Origin: Planctomycetia bacterium
Lineage (GTDB): Bacteria; Planctomycetota; Phycisphaerae; UBA1845; UTPLA1
Direction of reading: 5' to 3'
DNA length: 64,000 nt
NCBI GenBank assembly: GCA_015075745.1
Contig: JABTTW010000002.1
Location: forward strand, 372,001-436,000
In this document: piece after piece, positions 34,030 through 42,371 of the stretch
Layout: every line of letters starts with the position of its first letter
Numbering within the stretch: the stretch's first letter is position 1
Notes under the pieces: generated by a model
What the model saw: the letters and a program-made list of their open reading frames with translations, nothing else
The model's database searches: none
Told to the model about the DNA's origin: nothing
Translations under genes and position numbers: made by a program

Positions 34030-34479
34030 TTAATTTCTAATACTGGACGTCTCTAACCTTGTGCCGCGCCGCATGTCATCGGGACAAAGCCGCTTTTTTT
34101 CGTGGAACTGTTCCATAAAGCAATTACAATCCCACAACCAAGCCTCTTCGACAAGGTACTCCCTGTCATAAAGTATCCATATCAGTTTATCCCATTCATA
34201 GTTGGTCGGCTTTGCAACTAGTGTGACCTTGCTTCCCCGGCGACCGCTTGGTCTATTCGCCTTTACCTGATATCGAAAGCCGTCATAGGCAAAATCGAAT
34301 CCTTTGGAAACTGCAGTTCTACTCTGCATTTGACGAGAATACTCTGCTTCACTACATCCGAGCATCATAGCCGCGTCGTACTCGGAGATTGCAGACGTAA
34401 TCTGAGGCGCGACTCCAAACTGCTTCTGCCACTCCAGTGCCACTAGGATGAGCATTGGACGCAGTGAACATAGGTCCAT
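34030..34479 (-). CDS. Putative PD-(D/E)XK nuclease-like protein
   Basis: 149 residues. The sequence KGFDFAYDGFRYQVKANRPSGRRGSKVTLV resembles the second half of a nuclease core (an Asp, then QVK) as in small restriction-endonuclease-like proteins; the stretch NYEWDKLIWILYDREYLVEEAWLWD could be the following strands. The family was not recognised by name. GC is clearly lower than the surrounding genes. It lies at the far end of the FAH-tagged cargo run. Its ATG follows a possible third diverged tag by a few bases. Confidence 0.45.
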   Translation of the reverse strand: MDLCSLRPMLILVALEWQKQFGVAPQITSAISEYDAAMMLGCSEAEYSRQMQSRTAVSKGFDFAYDGFRYQVKANRPSGRRGSKVTLVAKPTNYEWDKLIWILYDREYLVEEAWLWDCNCFMEQFHEKKRLCPDDMRRGTRLETSSIRN

Positions 34480-34531
34480 TCTCTATACCTCATGCTCAAC
34501 TCGGTCGTGCAGCGCCGCAGGAATGCCAGAA

Positions 34532-34657
34532 TCAACGCACTTCGCCCCAACGGGTGTCCTGCTTGAGCAATTCAAATGCCCGATCGGCAAGAAGCTGAAC
34601 TTCCTGCGGCAGGGCATCATAGCACTGCCGGAATTTAACGGTGGCCCGGTGCTTCAC
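34532..34657 (-). pseudogene. Truncated RelE-type toxin
   Basis: A 41-codon frame starting at a GTG that overlaps the antitoxin stop. It reads KHRATVKFRQCYDALPQEVQLLADRAFELLKQDTR, the start of a well-known family of RelE/ParE-like toxins of ~85 residues, then WGEVR and stop. The C-terminal half with the catalytic region is missing, so the toxin should be inactive. The sequence beyond the stop does not resume the toxin in any frame. Confidence 0.6.
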
Positions 34658-34854
34658 AGGTCGGTGCAACGTCCTTGCTGTGCGTCACGCAGAGCATCTT
34701 CAGCAAGCGAGTCCAACCTGCCGGACGCGATGTCCTGCTCCAACTGCTGATCCCACGCCTCTGCATCAAAACGCGCGAACCAACTACGAAACACGGCCAG
34801 CTCATCAGGCGTGAGTTTACAAACCGCGTCTTCGATGTCCTTGATGTTGCTCAT
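34654..34854 (-). CDS. Antitoxin of a type II toxin-antitoxin pair
   Basis: 66 residues: LTPDELAVFRSWFARFDAEAWDQQLEQDIASGRLDSLAEDALRDAQQGRCTDL. This is the family of small helical proteins found directly upstream of RelE-like toxins, with the conserved end 'DALRDxxxGRCTDL'. The toxin start overlaps its stop (GTGA). A consensus promoter lies just upstream. Antitoxin without an intact toxin: likely a relic, or an immunity factor. Confidence 0.7.
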   Translation of the reverse strand: MSNIKDIEDAVCKLTPDELAVFRSWFARFDAEAWDQQLEQDIASGRLDSLAEDALRDAQQGRCTDL

Positions 34855-34862
34855 GCTTCGCT

Positions 34863-34892
34863 ATTATATCCTGCCGCCTTGACGATTGTCAC
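34863..34892 (-). promoter_or_regulatory. Sigma-70-like promoter of the antitoxin gene
   Basis: On the minus strand GTGACA (34892-34887), an 18-bp spacer, and a perfect TATAAT (34868-34863), nine bases before the antitoxin ATG at 34854. The start site would fall almost on the ATG, so the transcript could be leaderless or nearly so. Confidence 0.5.
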
Positions 34893-34966
34893 GATCAGGC
34901 GGCTCGTCCCGCGCTGCCGATCTCGCTGAAACCAGACTTACAGGACTCAATTCAACGAGCAGGCGA

Positions 34967-35052
34967 CTCATGCTCCACCCGGTTCTCCAGTGTCCCGAGC
35001 ACGTCGAACTCCATGCGAATCGTGTCGCCGGGCTTCACAAACTGCTTGTGCC
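34967..35052 (-). repeat. Displaced copy of the 3' end of the FAH gene (86 bp)
   Basis: These 86 bp match 36156-36241 (the last 28 or so codons of the FAH gene) with about eight mismatches (~91% identity). It reads KQFVKPGDTIRMEFDVLGTLENRVEHESPAR and stops. The junction on the upstream side ends the cargo gene 35035-35997: its last codons and stop come from the repeat. This is direct duplication, not overlap of unrelated genes. Confidence 0.85.
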
Positions 35053-35997
35053 CTTGGCCTCTGCTGCCCGAAGGACCCCGTCGATAAGCTCCTTTCCCTT
35101 CCTAATCATTGAAAGATCGAACACATCGACCGAATCCGCTCCCACAATTGCGAGGGCGGTGGGATTTCCAAACATGGTCGGATTTGACCTCACAATCACA
35201 ACCGTATCTCCACACAGGGAATAACGCCGCAACGCATGCGGGCCGCGACGCCCCTGGGCCTCTTCGACTTCAAGAATACCGGGCAACGTCCTGATCGACA
35301 CCTTATTACGAAACCCGGTTAACTGCATGGTCAGAGGCAATACAGTAAGCACAACCAAACCACCCAACGCCATCTGCAGAACCTGAAACGGGTTTATCTG
35401 ACGGCCTTGTGACGGCGGTACGACGATGCCGGTAAGGACTGCGACAAAGCAGAGCAGGACCACAAAGAGCACGATCCATTTAAACATACGGAGAAACCTA
35501 AACCGTCCGGCGTCAACTCGCATCTCCGTGAATTCGCCCCCAGCAGCTTTTGGAACTTCAGCTAGTCCGACGCACAACACAATAGGCCGGTCGGATTGCG
35601 ATGCCCAACTACCAAGGACACATGCCCGTACTGCCCGCCAGTTAGGTTTGACCACACGCCAGCCAAGTTCCTCTTCGAGATCCGAAATTGCCGACGATGG
35701 CTGATGTTTGACGCTGGAATGCAAACAACTGCTTCTTAGCAGCTCGTAATGAGATTTTTTCTGACGCATCTTGCCAATGAATACCGCCCCCATAAGCGCG
35801 AAGGCAATCACGCAAATCGCGGAAATAAGATTGTTTGTGGAAGTGTCGACCCCACTGGGCTTATCTGTCGCAAGAATAGCCGCCAATCCAAGTCCGAGAG
35901 CAAACGCGACAAAGGAATAATACCAAATCAGACTGCCGAATTCGGGAAAGATTTGGACTAGCCTCATGCTTCCGACTTTGATTTCTTCGTCATCCAT
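35035..35997 (-). CDS. Cargo membrane protein of unknown function, 320 aa
   Basis: Has two pairs of hydrophobic segments: residues ~20-80 (SLIWYYSFVAFALGLGLAAIL, ISAICVIAFALMGAVFIG) and ~170-235 (WIVLFVVLLCFVAVLTGIVV, GLVVLTVLPLTMQLTGF), and a soluble end. GC is lower than neighbours. The ATG at 35997 is preferred to a TTG further upstream. Its last codons and stop lie inside the FAH repeat, so the C-terminus was set by the insertion junction. No family recognised. Confidence 0.5.
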   Translation of the reverse strand: MDDEEIKVGSMRLVQIFPEFGSLIWYYSFVAFALGLGLAAILATDKPSGVDTSTNNLISAICVIAFALMGAVFIGKMRQKKSHYELLRSSCLHSSVKHQPSSAISDLEEELGWRVVKPNWRAVRACVLGSWASQSDRPIVLCVGLAEVPKAAGGEFTEMRVDAGRFRFLRMFKWIVLFVVLLCFVAVLTGIVVPPSQGRQINPFQVLQMALGGLVVLTVLPLTMQLTGFRNKVSIRTLPGILEVEEAQGRRGPHALRRYSLCGDTVVIVRSNPTMFGNPTALAIVGADSVDVFDLSMIRKGKELIDGVLRAAEAKGTSSL

Positions 35998-36146
35998 CAC
36001 AACACGTCTTTGGTTCAATACCAACAGCCGCGACTAGAGGAAGTTCGCCCGGTGCGTAATAGCCACAATCACCGAAAAAAAAATGCACGAAAGGTCACCA
36101 AATCGAGACGGCTAACTCCGGGAACTTGTTGACTTCGCCCATTATG

Positions 36147-37100
36147 CTATCCCCGCTCGTGCTCTACCCGGTTCTCCAGTGTCCCGAGCACGTCGAACTC
36201 CATCCGGATCGTGTCGCCGGGCTTCATGAACTTCTTGTGCTCCGCGCCGCAGCCGCCGCCGACGGTGCCGCTGCCGAGGATGTCGCCGGGGTACATCCAG
36301 CGCGCCGTGCTGGCGAAGGCCACCATCGACTCAAACGAATGCTTCACCGTGCCGTAGCGGCCGTTGGTCCACTGCTCGTCGTTGACGAATGCCCTCATCC
36401 CGATCGCGCCGAGGTCGGGTATCTCATCCTTCGTCACCAGGAACGGCCCCAGCGCGCTGGCGAAATCCTTACCGGGGGCCGGGCCCATGTTGATCGGCAT
36501 GGCCTTGGTCTGGCGTTGCCGGGCGGAGAGATCGTTCAAAATCGTGTAGCCGACGATCGCGTCGCGCGCCGTCTCCATCGTCGCATTGCGAATCGGCTTA
36601 CCGATGATGCAGGCCATCTCGCACTCGAAGTCGATCCGCTCTTCGCCGGGCGGGTAGTAGGCCGTCATGCCGTGGCCGATCATGCTGGTGGCGTTGGAGT
36701 TGTAGTACGCGGGAATCTCGTACCACTCCGGCACGATGAAATCGAGACCGCGCTGCTTGCGCATGGTCATGACGTGTTCTTCGAAGGCGTAGAAGTCGAG
36801 GTACTGCGACGCGCGCAGGACGCAGGGGCCGAAGAAGACCTTCGCCGGGTCGAGCCCCCCTGCCGACGATAGCTTCTTCGCCTCTTCGCGAAATGCCGCC
36901 CACTCCGGCAGACCGGCCACGCTCGCGGTGAGGACGCCGGCGTATTGCGGCGAGTTGATCTCGCCGTGCTTCTTGGCGAGGTCGGTGACGTCGACGATTT
37001 TACCGTCGATCTGCAGACCCAGCCGGGCGGCGGTGGGCACGCGGCGAACGAGGTCGGCGGCGCGATCTTTTTCAGATAGATAGAATTGGCAAAGGTGCAT
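36147..37100 (-). CDS. Fumarylacetoacetate hydrolase family protein
   Basis: 317 residues. Carries the FAH metal-binding pattern: PEWYEIPAYYNSNATSMIGHG, then the RIDFECEMACIIGKPIRNA (Glu ligands), DLSARQRQTKAMPINMGPAPGKDFASALGPFLVT and GDILGSGTVGGGCGAEHKKFMKPGDTIRME. The substrate may be fumarylacetoacetate or a related beta-diketone. The hppD gene lies upstream on the same strand, which suggests tyrosine/homogentisate breakdown, but no homogentisate dioxygenase is in the window. Its 3' end is repeated at 34967-35052. Confidence 0.85.
   Translation of the reverse strand: MHLCQFYLSEKDRAADLVRRVPTAARLGLQIDGKIVDVTDLAKKHGEINSPQYAGVLTASVAGLPEWAAFREEAKKLSSAGGLDPAKVFFGPCVLRASQYLDFYAFEEHVMTMRKQRGLDFIVPEWYEIPAYYNSNATSMIGHGMTAYYPPGEERIDFECEMACIIGKPIRNATMETARDAIVGYTILNDLSARQRQTKAMPINMGPAPGKDFASALGPFLVTKDEIPDLGAIGMRAFVNDEQWTNGRYGTVKHSFESMVAFASTARWMYPGDILGSGTVGGGCGAEHKKFMKPGDTIRMEFDVLGTLENRVEHERG
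36156..36241 (-). repeat. Parental copy of the FAH 3' end repeat
   Basis: The segment within the intact FAH gene that matches 34967-35052. The two copies flank about 1.1 kb of low-GC sequence containing a single membrane-protein gene. An interval of 1189 bp separates them. Confidence 0.85.
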
Positions 37101-37212
37101 CGCTAGTCCTCCATGGTGGAAATTGAAGGGCCTAGTATGCGCGGTGAGCTCAATAATTACAAAAAATAGGGGCTTCGCCCGGCGAATGGCTAAGGTATAG
37201 GCGTCGAAGTCG

Positions 37213-38334
37213 CTACTCGCCCTGGGAGGCCTCGAAGAGCGCCCGGAAGTTCCCCTCGCCGAAGCGCCCGCAGCCGCAGCGCTGGATCAGCTCGACGAAG
37301 ACAGGCCCCGCATGCGGGCGGCGGAACTGCGTCGCTTGATCCTGGCAGAACGACTGGAGCAGATAGCCGGTCTTGTCCCCATCGACCAGGATGCCAAGGC
37401 GGCGAAGATCCTCCACGGAGTGCCCAAGCTGCGGCACTCCCTGAGCCGAAAGGCGACCGGGGAGCTGATCGTAGTAAGCCGAAGGCGTGAGCATGAAGCC
37501 GACGCCCTGATGACGTGCATGCTCGACCGCCTTGCCGATGTCGGCGACGGCCAGGGCGACATGCTGTATCCCGGGCCCTCGGTTCATGTCTACGTACATC
37601 TGTATCTGCGACTGTTCGAATCGCGGGCGAAGCGGCTCGTTGGTTGCCAGGGTAAAGCCGCCGGCCTCGTCTCCCATGGCGATGGACTTGAGCCCACTGC
37701 CGACGCCGGGCCGAAAGTCTTCCGTGTGGAAAGCGACATCCCAGCGCCGCGTGAGCCCCATGACGTGTTCGTAGAATGCGATGACCGGCATCAGCGTGCG
37801 GGTGTTGCCGGTGAGGTGATCGAACCCGGTGACGCCCAGCGGATTGACAGACGCGTCAAACGACCCGCACGAGTCCATGCCGGGGGCGAGCCTGTTCGTC
37901 GGCCCGGCGATCTCAATAAAGGCGAACTCCACGTCGCCCAGCGGCGTGGCGATGGCGATGTGCTTCCAGCGACCGTCGCCGGCAATCTCGTCGCGCGTGT
38001 GATCCACCGGCGTCGCGCTGCGCTCCAGCAGAAGTTCCTCGGTACGGCCGACATCCTGCACCAGAAAGTTGACCCGACTGATGCCTTCGGGGTGCTTTTC
38101 GAGATAGCGCCGGACGGTCGAACCGGCATGCACGGCTTCCTGAACGATCAGGCTCATGTCGCCACAGGCAATCATGTGACGGCGCGTGCCGGTGCATTCC
38201 AGCGCCGCGCCGGAGCTGACGCCGATATGCTGGAAGCCAAACCCCTGGGTCAGGTATGCCAGCCACGGGGCCGCGTCGTACACGGACATTTCGAGGCTGT
38301 GAATTCGTTCTATTCCGAGGCTTGCCTTGGCCAT
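37213..38334 (-). CDS. hppD: 4-hydroxyphenylpyruvate dioxygenase
   Basis: Turns 4-hydroxyphenylpyruvate into homogentisate in tyrosine degradation (or supplies quinone precursors). 373 residues from the ATG at 38334 with a GAGGGAG ribosome site. The iron ligands are His173 (TGFDHLTGN), His258 (GPGIQHVALAVADI) and Glu349 (VFVELIQRCGC). The frame runs on upstream for ~500 codons on the opposite strand of mutS, which is not coding. Lies 112 bp before the FAH gene, same direction. Confidence 0.92.
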   Translation of the reverse strand: MAKASLGIERIHSLEMSVYDAAPWLAYLTQGFGFQHIGVSSGAALECTGTRRHMIACGDMSLIVQEAVHAGSTVRRYLEKHPEGISRVNFLVQDVGRTEELLLERSATPVDHTRDEIAGDGRWKHIAIATPLGDVEFAFIEIAGPTNRLAPGMDSCGSFDASVNPLGVTGFDHLTGNTRTLMPVIAFYEHVMGLTRRWDVAFHTEDFRPGVGSGLKSIAMGDEAGGFTLATNEPLRPRFEQSQIQMYVDMNRGPGIQHVALAVADIGKAVEHARHQGVGFMLTPSAYYDQLPGRLSAQGVPQLGHSVEDLRRLGILVDGDKTGYLLQSFCQDQATQFRRPHAGPVFVELIQRCGCGRFGEGNFRALFEASQGE

Positions 38335-38541
38335 GGTCGCACTCCCTCGCGTGTGGCCTTCCGTTTTCGACGAGCAACCTGCCCGCCGCAGGGCGCAAAA
38401 TGACGTGGCCCCGTCCACTGGAAGCAATAGGCTACTGCGTCGCCTCCGCCCGGTCGAGAGAAAAGTCAGACGTCGGGGAATCGCAAGAAGCTGATTTCCC
38501 GGTATGCTTTGCACTTCTTCACTTAAGGAAACGGTAGCACC

Positions 38542-41289
38542 GTGGGAAAGAGCCAGACAATTCCACCGGCCAAGAAGGCGGCGAAGACGGCGAAGCCTGC
38601 TTCGAGCGTCCCCCCCGCCATGCGGCAATACCTGGAGCAGAAGCAGCGCGTCGGCGACGCGATCCTGCTCTTCCGCATGGGCGATTTTTACGAGACCTTC
38701 TACGAAGACGCCAAGACGATCGCTCGGGTGCTGGGGCTGACGCTCACGGCGCGCGATAAGAACAGCGACGCGCCGATCCCCCTCGCGGGCGTGCCCTACC
38801 ACGCCGTCGATCGCTACATCGCCCGGCTGGTCCGCGCCGGATACAAGGTCGCCCTCAGCGAGCAGCTCGAAGACCCCAAGACGGCCAAGGGGGTCGTCAA
38901 GCGCGACGTCGTTCGCATCATCACGCCGGGCACCCTGACCGACGAGAACATCCTCGACGAGCGCGAGGAGAACGTGCTCTGCGCACTTCTGCCGGAAGCC
39001 GCGAACTGGCGAACCGGGCAGGTCGGGCTGGCATGCGTGTCGCTTGCCTCGGGCCGGTTCTTTGCGCAGATGATCGACGCTGGCTCGATCCTCGATGAAC
39101 TCGCGCGACTGCGACCGGCCGAGATCCTCGTCCCCGAATCGGCCATCGACGAGCCGAGCGCGCCGTGGGATGAAGTGCGTGACGCACTGTCGGCGGCGAT
39201 CACGCCGCGCGCCCGGCATTCGTTCGACGCCCACCTCGGCGAACGCGCGATGTGCGAACAATTCGGCGTATCGGGCATGACCGGCTTCGGCTTCGATCGC
39301 TTCGATGCGTCGCTCTGCGCGGCGGCGGCGGTTCTGGACTACCTGAGAGAGACACAGAAATCGTCGCTTTCGCACATTTCCCGAATCACGCCGCGACAGA
39401 CCGACGACGCCGTCATGATCGATCATTTCACCCTGCGCTCGCTGGAAGTGGAGCGCACGCTGCGCGACGGCGGGCGCGAGGGATCGCTGCTCGGCGCGAT
39501 CGACATGACCGTCAGTTCGATGGGCTCGAGGCGGCTGCGGGAGTGGATCTGCTATCCGCTGAATCGCGCGAGCGAGATTCTCGGCAGACAACAGGCGATC
39601 ACCGATCTGCGCTCGCAGCCCGATCGGCTGCGGCGCATTCGCGATCTCATCGGCGACATGGGCGATCTGGAGCGGATCATCGCCCGGGTCGGCGTCGGCA
39701 GGGCATCGCCGCGAGACCTGGCGGGCCTGACTCGCACACTGGAACTCTGCGGCCAGATTCCCGAGGCCATCGGCGCCGCCATCAGCGGCAAACAGAGCCA
39801 AGGCGACCTGCTCGCCGAAATCGCCCAATCAACAACCGGCCACGAGTCGCTCGCGGGCTATCTATCATCGGCCATCAAGGAAGACGCGCCCGGCGTCGTG
39901 CGGGACGGCGGCTTCATCGCGGATGGATTCAATGCCGAACTGGATCGGCTGCGACAGCTGGGCACAGCCGGTCATCAGAGCCTCGCGGAGTTTCAGGCGC
40001 GGGAGATCGAGCGGACCGGCATCAATTCGCTGAAGGTCGGCTACAACTCCGTCTTCGGATATTACATCGAGATCACCCATCAACACCGCGACAAGGTGCC
40101 GCCGGACTACGTTCGCCGACAGACGGTGCGCAACGCCGAGCGATACATCACCGACGAACTGAAGCAATACGAGAATGAAGTCCTCGGCGCAGCGGACCGG
40201 GCGAAGGCCCTGGAGATCGAGATTTTCGAGGAGGTCCGCGGGCGCGTTGCCCAGCAGGCCCCGGGATTGCAGAAGACGGCGGACGCCATCGCCGCGCTGG
40301 ACGTCCTCGCCGGCCTCGCCGAACTGTCCCGCAGGCGCGATTACTGTCGCCCCGAGCTTGTTGCGGAGAGTGCCGGGCCGATTCTTGAGATCGTTGACGG
40401 CCGCCATCCTGTTCTGGATGAAGTCCTCGGCGAGCGATTCGTGCCGAACGATTGTCACCTGTCGGACGAGGCCATGCGCCTGGCGCTGATCACCGGGCCG
40501 AACATGGCGGGCAAGTCCACCTATATCCGCCAGGCCGCGCTCCTCGCCCTGTTGGCGCACACCGGCAGCTACGTCCCGGCGAAGTCCATGCGCTGGACCC
40601 CGGTCGACAGAATCTTCGCCCGAGTCGGCGCCAATGACGAACTGGCCCGTGGGCAGTCCACCTTCATGGTCGAAATGGTGGAGACGGCGAGAATCCTGAA
40701 TAACGCCACCCAGCGCTCGCTGGTGATTCTCGACGAGATCGGGCGCGGCACCAGCACCTACGACGGATTAGCCATCGCCTGGGCCGTCACCGAATATCTC
40801 GCCGATCACCTGAAGTGCCTCGCGCTCTTCGCGACCCACTACCACGAACTCACCGCACTGGCCGATCGCCTGCCTTGCGCAGGCAATCTGAATGTCGCGG
40901 TTAAGGAGGAGCTTCGCCCGGCTGGAGGCGGTCGCGGTGTCGTCTTCCTGCACAAAATCCTGCCGGGCCCGACGGACCGCAGCTACGGTGTCCACGTCGC
41001 CGCCATGGCCGGCCTGCCGGGCAGCGTCGTGAAGCGAAGCGAGCAAATGCTCGAAGAGCTTGAGCGCGGGTTCGACAAGAAGGCAAACGCCCAACGCCAA
41101 AAGTCACAGGCACATAAGACCTCGGACCAACCCCTGCTGTTTGACTCCGCGCCGACCCTGCCGACTTGGTGGCGGGAATTGGTCGATGCCGTGACCGCGG
41201 TGGACGTGAATCGGACCGCCCCGATCGACGCCCTGCAGATTTTGGGGCGGCTCAAGGAGATTACGCAGGAAAGCGATCGGCGAAAGTGA
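38542..41289 (+). CDS. mutS: DNA mismatch repair protein MutS
   Basis: 915 residues. N-terminal mismatch recognition motif GDFYETFYEDA, core and clamp domains, then the ATPase with GPNMAGKST (Walker A), DEIGRGTSTYDGLAIAWA (Walker B region) and THYHEL. A Lys/Ala-rich N-terminal extension precedes QYLEQK. GTG start at 38542. Beta-clamp and tetramer regions at the C-terminal end are short. No mutL in the window. Confidence 0.96.
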   Translation: MGKSQTIPPAKKAAKTAKPASSVPPAMRQYLEQKQRVGDAILLFRMGDFYETFYEDAKTIARVLGLTLTARDKNSDAPIPLAGVPYHAVDRYIARLVRAGYKVALSEQLEDPKTAKGVVKRDVVRIITPGTLTDENILDEREENVLCALLPEAANWRTGQVGLACVSLASGRFFAQMIDAGSILDELARLRPAEILVPESAIDEPSAPWDEVRDALSAAITPRARHSFDAHLGERAMCEQFGVSGMTGFGFDRFDASLCAAAAVLDYLRETQKSSLSHISRITPRQTDDAVMIDHFTLRSLEVERTLRDGGREGSLLGAIDMTVSSMGSRRLREWICYPLNRASEILGRQQAITDLRSQPDRLRRIRDLIGDMGDLERIIARVGVGRASPRDLAGLTRTLELCGQIPEAIGAAISGKQSQGDLLAEIAQSTTGHESLAGYLSSAIKEDAPGVVRDGGFIADGFNAELDRLRQLGTAGHQSLAEFQAREIERTGINSLKVGYNSVFGYYIEITHQHRDKVPPDYVRRQTVRNAERYITDELKQYENEVLGAADRAKALEIEIFEEVRGRVAQQAPGLQKTADAIAALDVLAGLAELSRRRDYCRPELVAESAGPILEIVDGRHPVLDEVLGERFVPNDCHLSDEAMRLALITGPNMAGKSTYIRQAALLALLAHTGSYVPAKSMRWTPVDRIFARVGANDELARGQSTFMVEMVETARILNNATQRSLVILDEIGRGTSTYDGLAIAWAVTEYLADHLKCLALFATHYHELTALADRLPCAGNLNVAVKEELRPAGGGRGVVFLHKILPGPTDRSYGVHVAAMAGLPGSVVKRSEQMLEELERGFDKKANAQRQKSQAHKTSDQPLLFDSAPTLPTWWRELVDAVTAVDVNRTAPIDALQILGRLKEITQESDRRK

Positions 41290-41449
41290 CGCATCAGGCG
41301 TCCAATCGACGAGACATCAGGCTCTCCAAGAATCCGCGGCGACCGGGACTTGAATTCGCGGCGGAAGTTCACGAGACTACCGGACATTGCCGCGCTGCGA
41401 ACTTTTCTGTGCGTGCGGCACGGCAGCTCATCTGCGAGGCAAATACGGC

Positions 41450-42250
41450 ATGCGACGATTCCTCATCTTGACCCTGGCCTGTGCGGCTTTCAGCGGCTGT
41501 GCCAACCCCAAGGAGAAATTCGGTCGCACCTGGTATATCGACGGGGCCGGAAACTGGGGCTTCGGCGTGCTGGACGTGCCGCTCGGCCTGGAGGACGCCG
41601 GTTACAAGGGGTTCGTCAGCAACTATCACTGGTCGCTGACCATGAACCCGGCGCTCGATCAGACGCTGCGCTTCATCGCCCGCGCTTCCGGATCGGTCCT
41701 GGCCGGTGAGATCACCGACTACCTCAAGCGAAACCCCGACGCCAATGCCAATATCATCGCACTTTCGGCGGGCACGGGCGTCGCTGTCTGGGCGGCGGAG
41801 GATATGAAGCCTCCCTACAAGATCAACAACATCATTCTCGTCGGGTCCAGCATCTCCAGCCGCCACGACCTGCGCAAGGCCCTCGCCAATATGAAGGGCA
41901 AGTTCTACTGTTATTACGCCGCGAGCGATCCGGTCCTGCAGGGACCGGTGCGCCTGCTAGGTACGATCGACGGCACCTACGACGACTCCGCCGGACTCGT
42001 CGGCCTGCGCGGACAGGGTTTCAACAGCGGTCGAGTCGTCAATGTCGGATGGAGTTCGCGCTACACGCGCCTCGGGTGGACCGGCGGGCATGCCGACTGC
42101 ACTAACCGGCGATTTGTCGCCGGCGAGATCGCCAAGCGCATCGACCCCAAGCTGCCCGCCGCGAAACAAAGGACCGTCAAAGTGGCTTCGGATGACGGCG
42201 GGGACAAGGAAGCCGCCCCCCCGGAAGCCGGTGTCGAAAAAGGCACCTAG
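41450..42250 (+). CDS. Lipoprotein with alpha/beta-hydrolase-like nucleophile motif
   Basis: 266 residues. Lipoprotein signal with lipobox AFSGC (lipid on Cys17). The domain contains IIALSAGTGVAVWAAEDM, a Ser in the position of a GxSxG-like elbow, and NNIILVGSSISSRHDL, suggesting an alpha/beta hydrolase fold of unknown substrate; the expected Asp/His are not clearly placed (YYAASDP and GHADC are candidates). The ATG at 41450 has GAGG ten bases upstream; longer frames overlap no real start. Followed at some distance by the efflux genes. Confidence 0.6.
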   Translation: MRRFLILTLACAAFSGCANPKEKFGRTWYIDGAGNWGFGVLDVPLGLEDAGYKGFVSNYHWSLTMNPALDQTLRFIARASGSVLAGEITDYLKRNPDANANIIALSAGTGVAVWAAEDMKPPYKINNIILVGSSISSRHDLRKALANMKGKFYCYYAASDPVLQGPVRLLGTIDGTYDDSAGLVGLRGQGFNSGRVVNVGWSSRYTRLGWTGGHADCTNRRFVAGEIAKRIDPKLPAAKQRTVKVASDDGGDKEAAPPEAGVEKGT

Positions 42251-42301
42251 CGGGCCTGCGGCTCGTCAAGCCGATGATTTAAGCCTTTGACTGCCGCAGA
42301 T

Positions 42302-42332
42302 TTGCAACTCACCGCACACTGATTAGTATAAT
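42302..42332 (+). promoter_or_regulatory. Possible promoter of the efflux operon
   Basis: A perfect TATAAT (42327-42332) with TTGCAA (42302-42307) nineteen bp upstream, 40 bp before the adaptor ATG. The long spacer weakens the call. Confidence 0.35.
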
Positions 42333-42371
42333 TTGGTTCAAATGGAAAAGCGGACAGCACAAGGAAGCTCC

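Noticed and set aside
38335..39828. Long minus-strand open frame continuing upstream of hppD (871 codons in total)
   Set aside because: It is opposite mutS, whose ATPase and mismatch motifs are certain; the upstream part has no family likeness, and hppD starts at a good ATG with a ribosome site at 38334.
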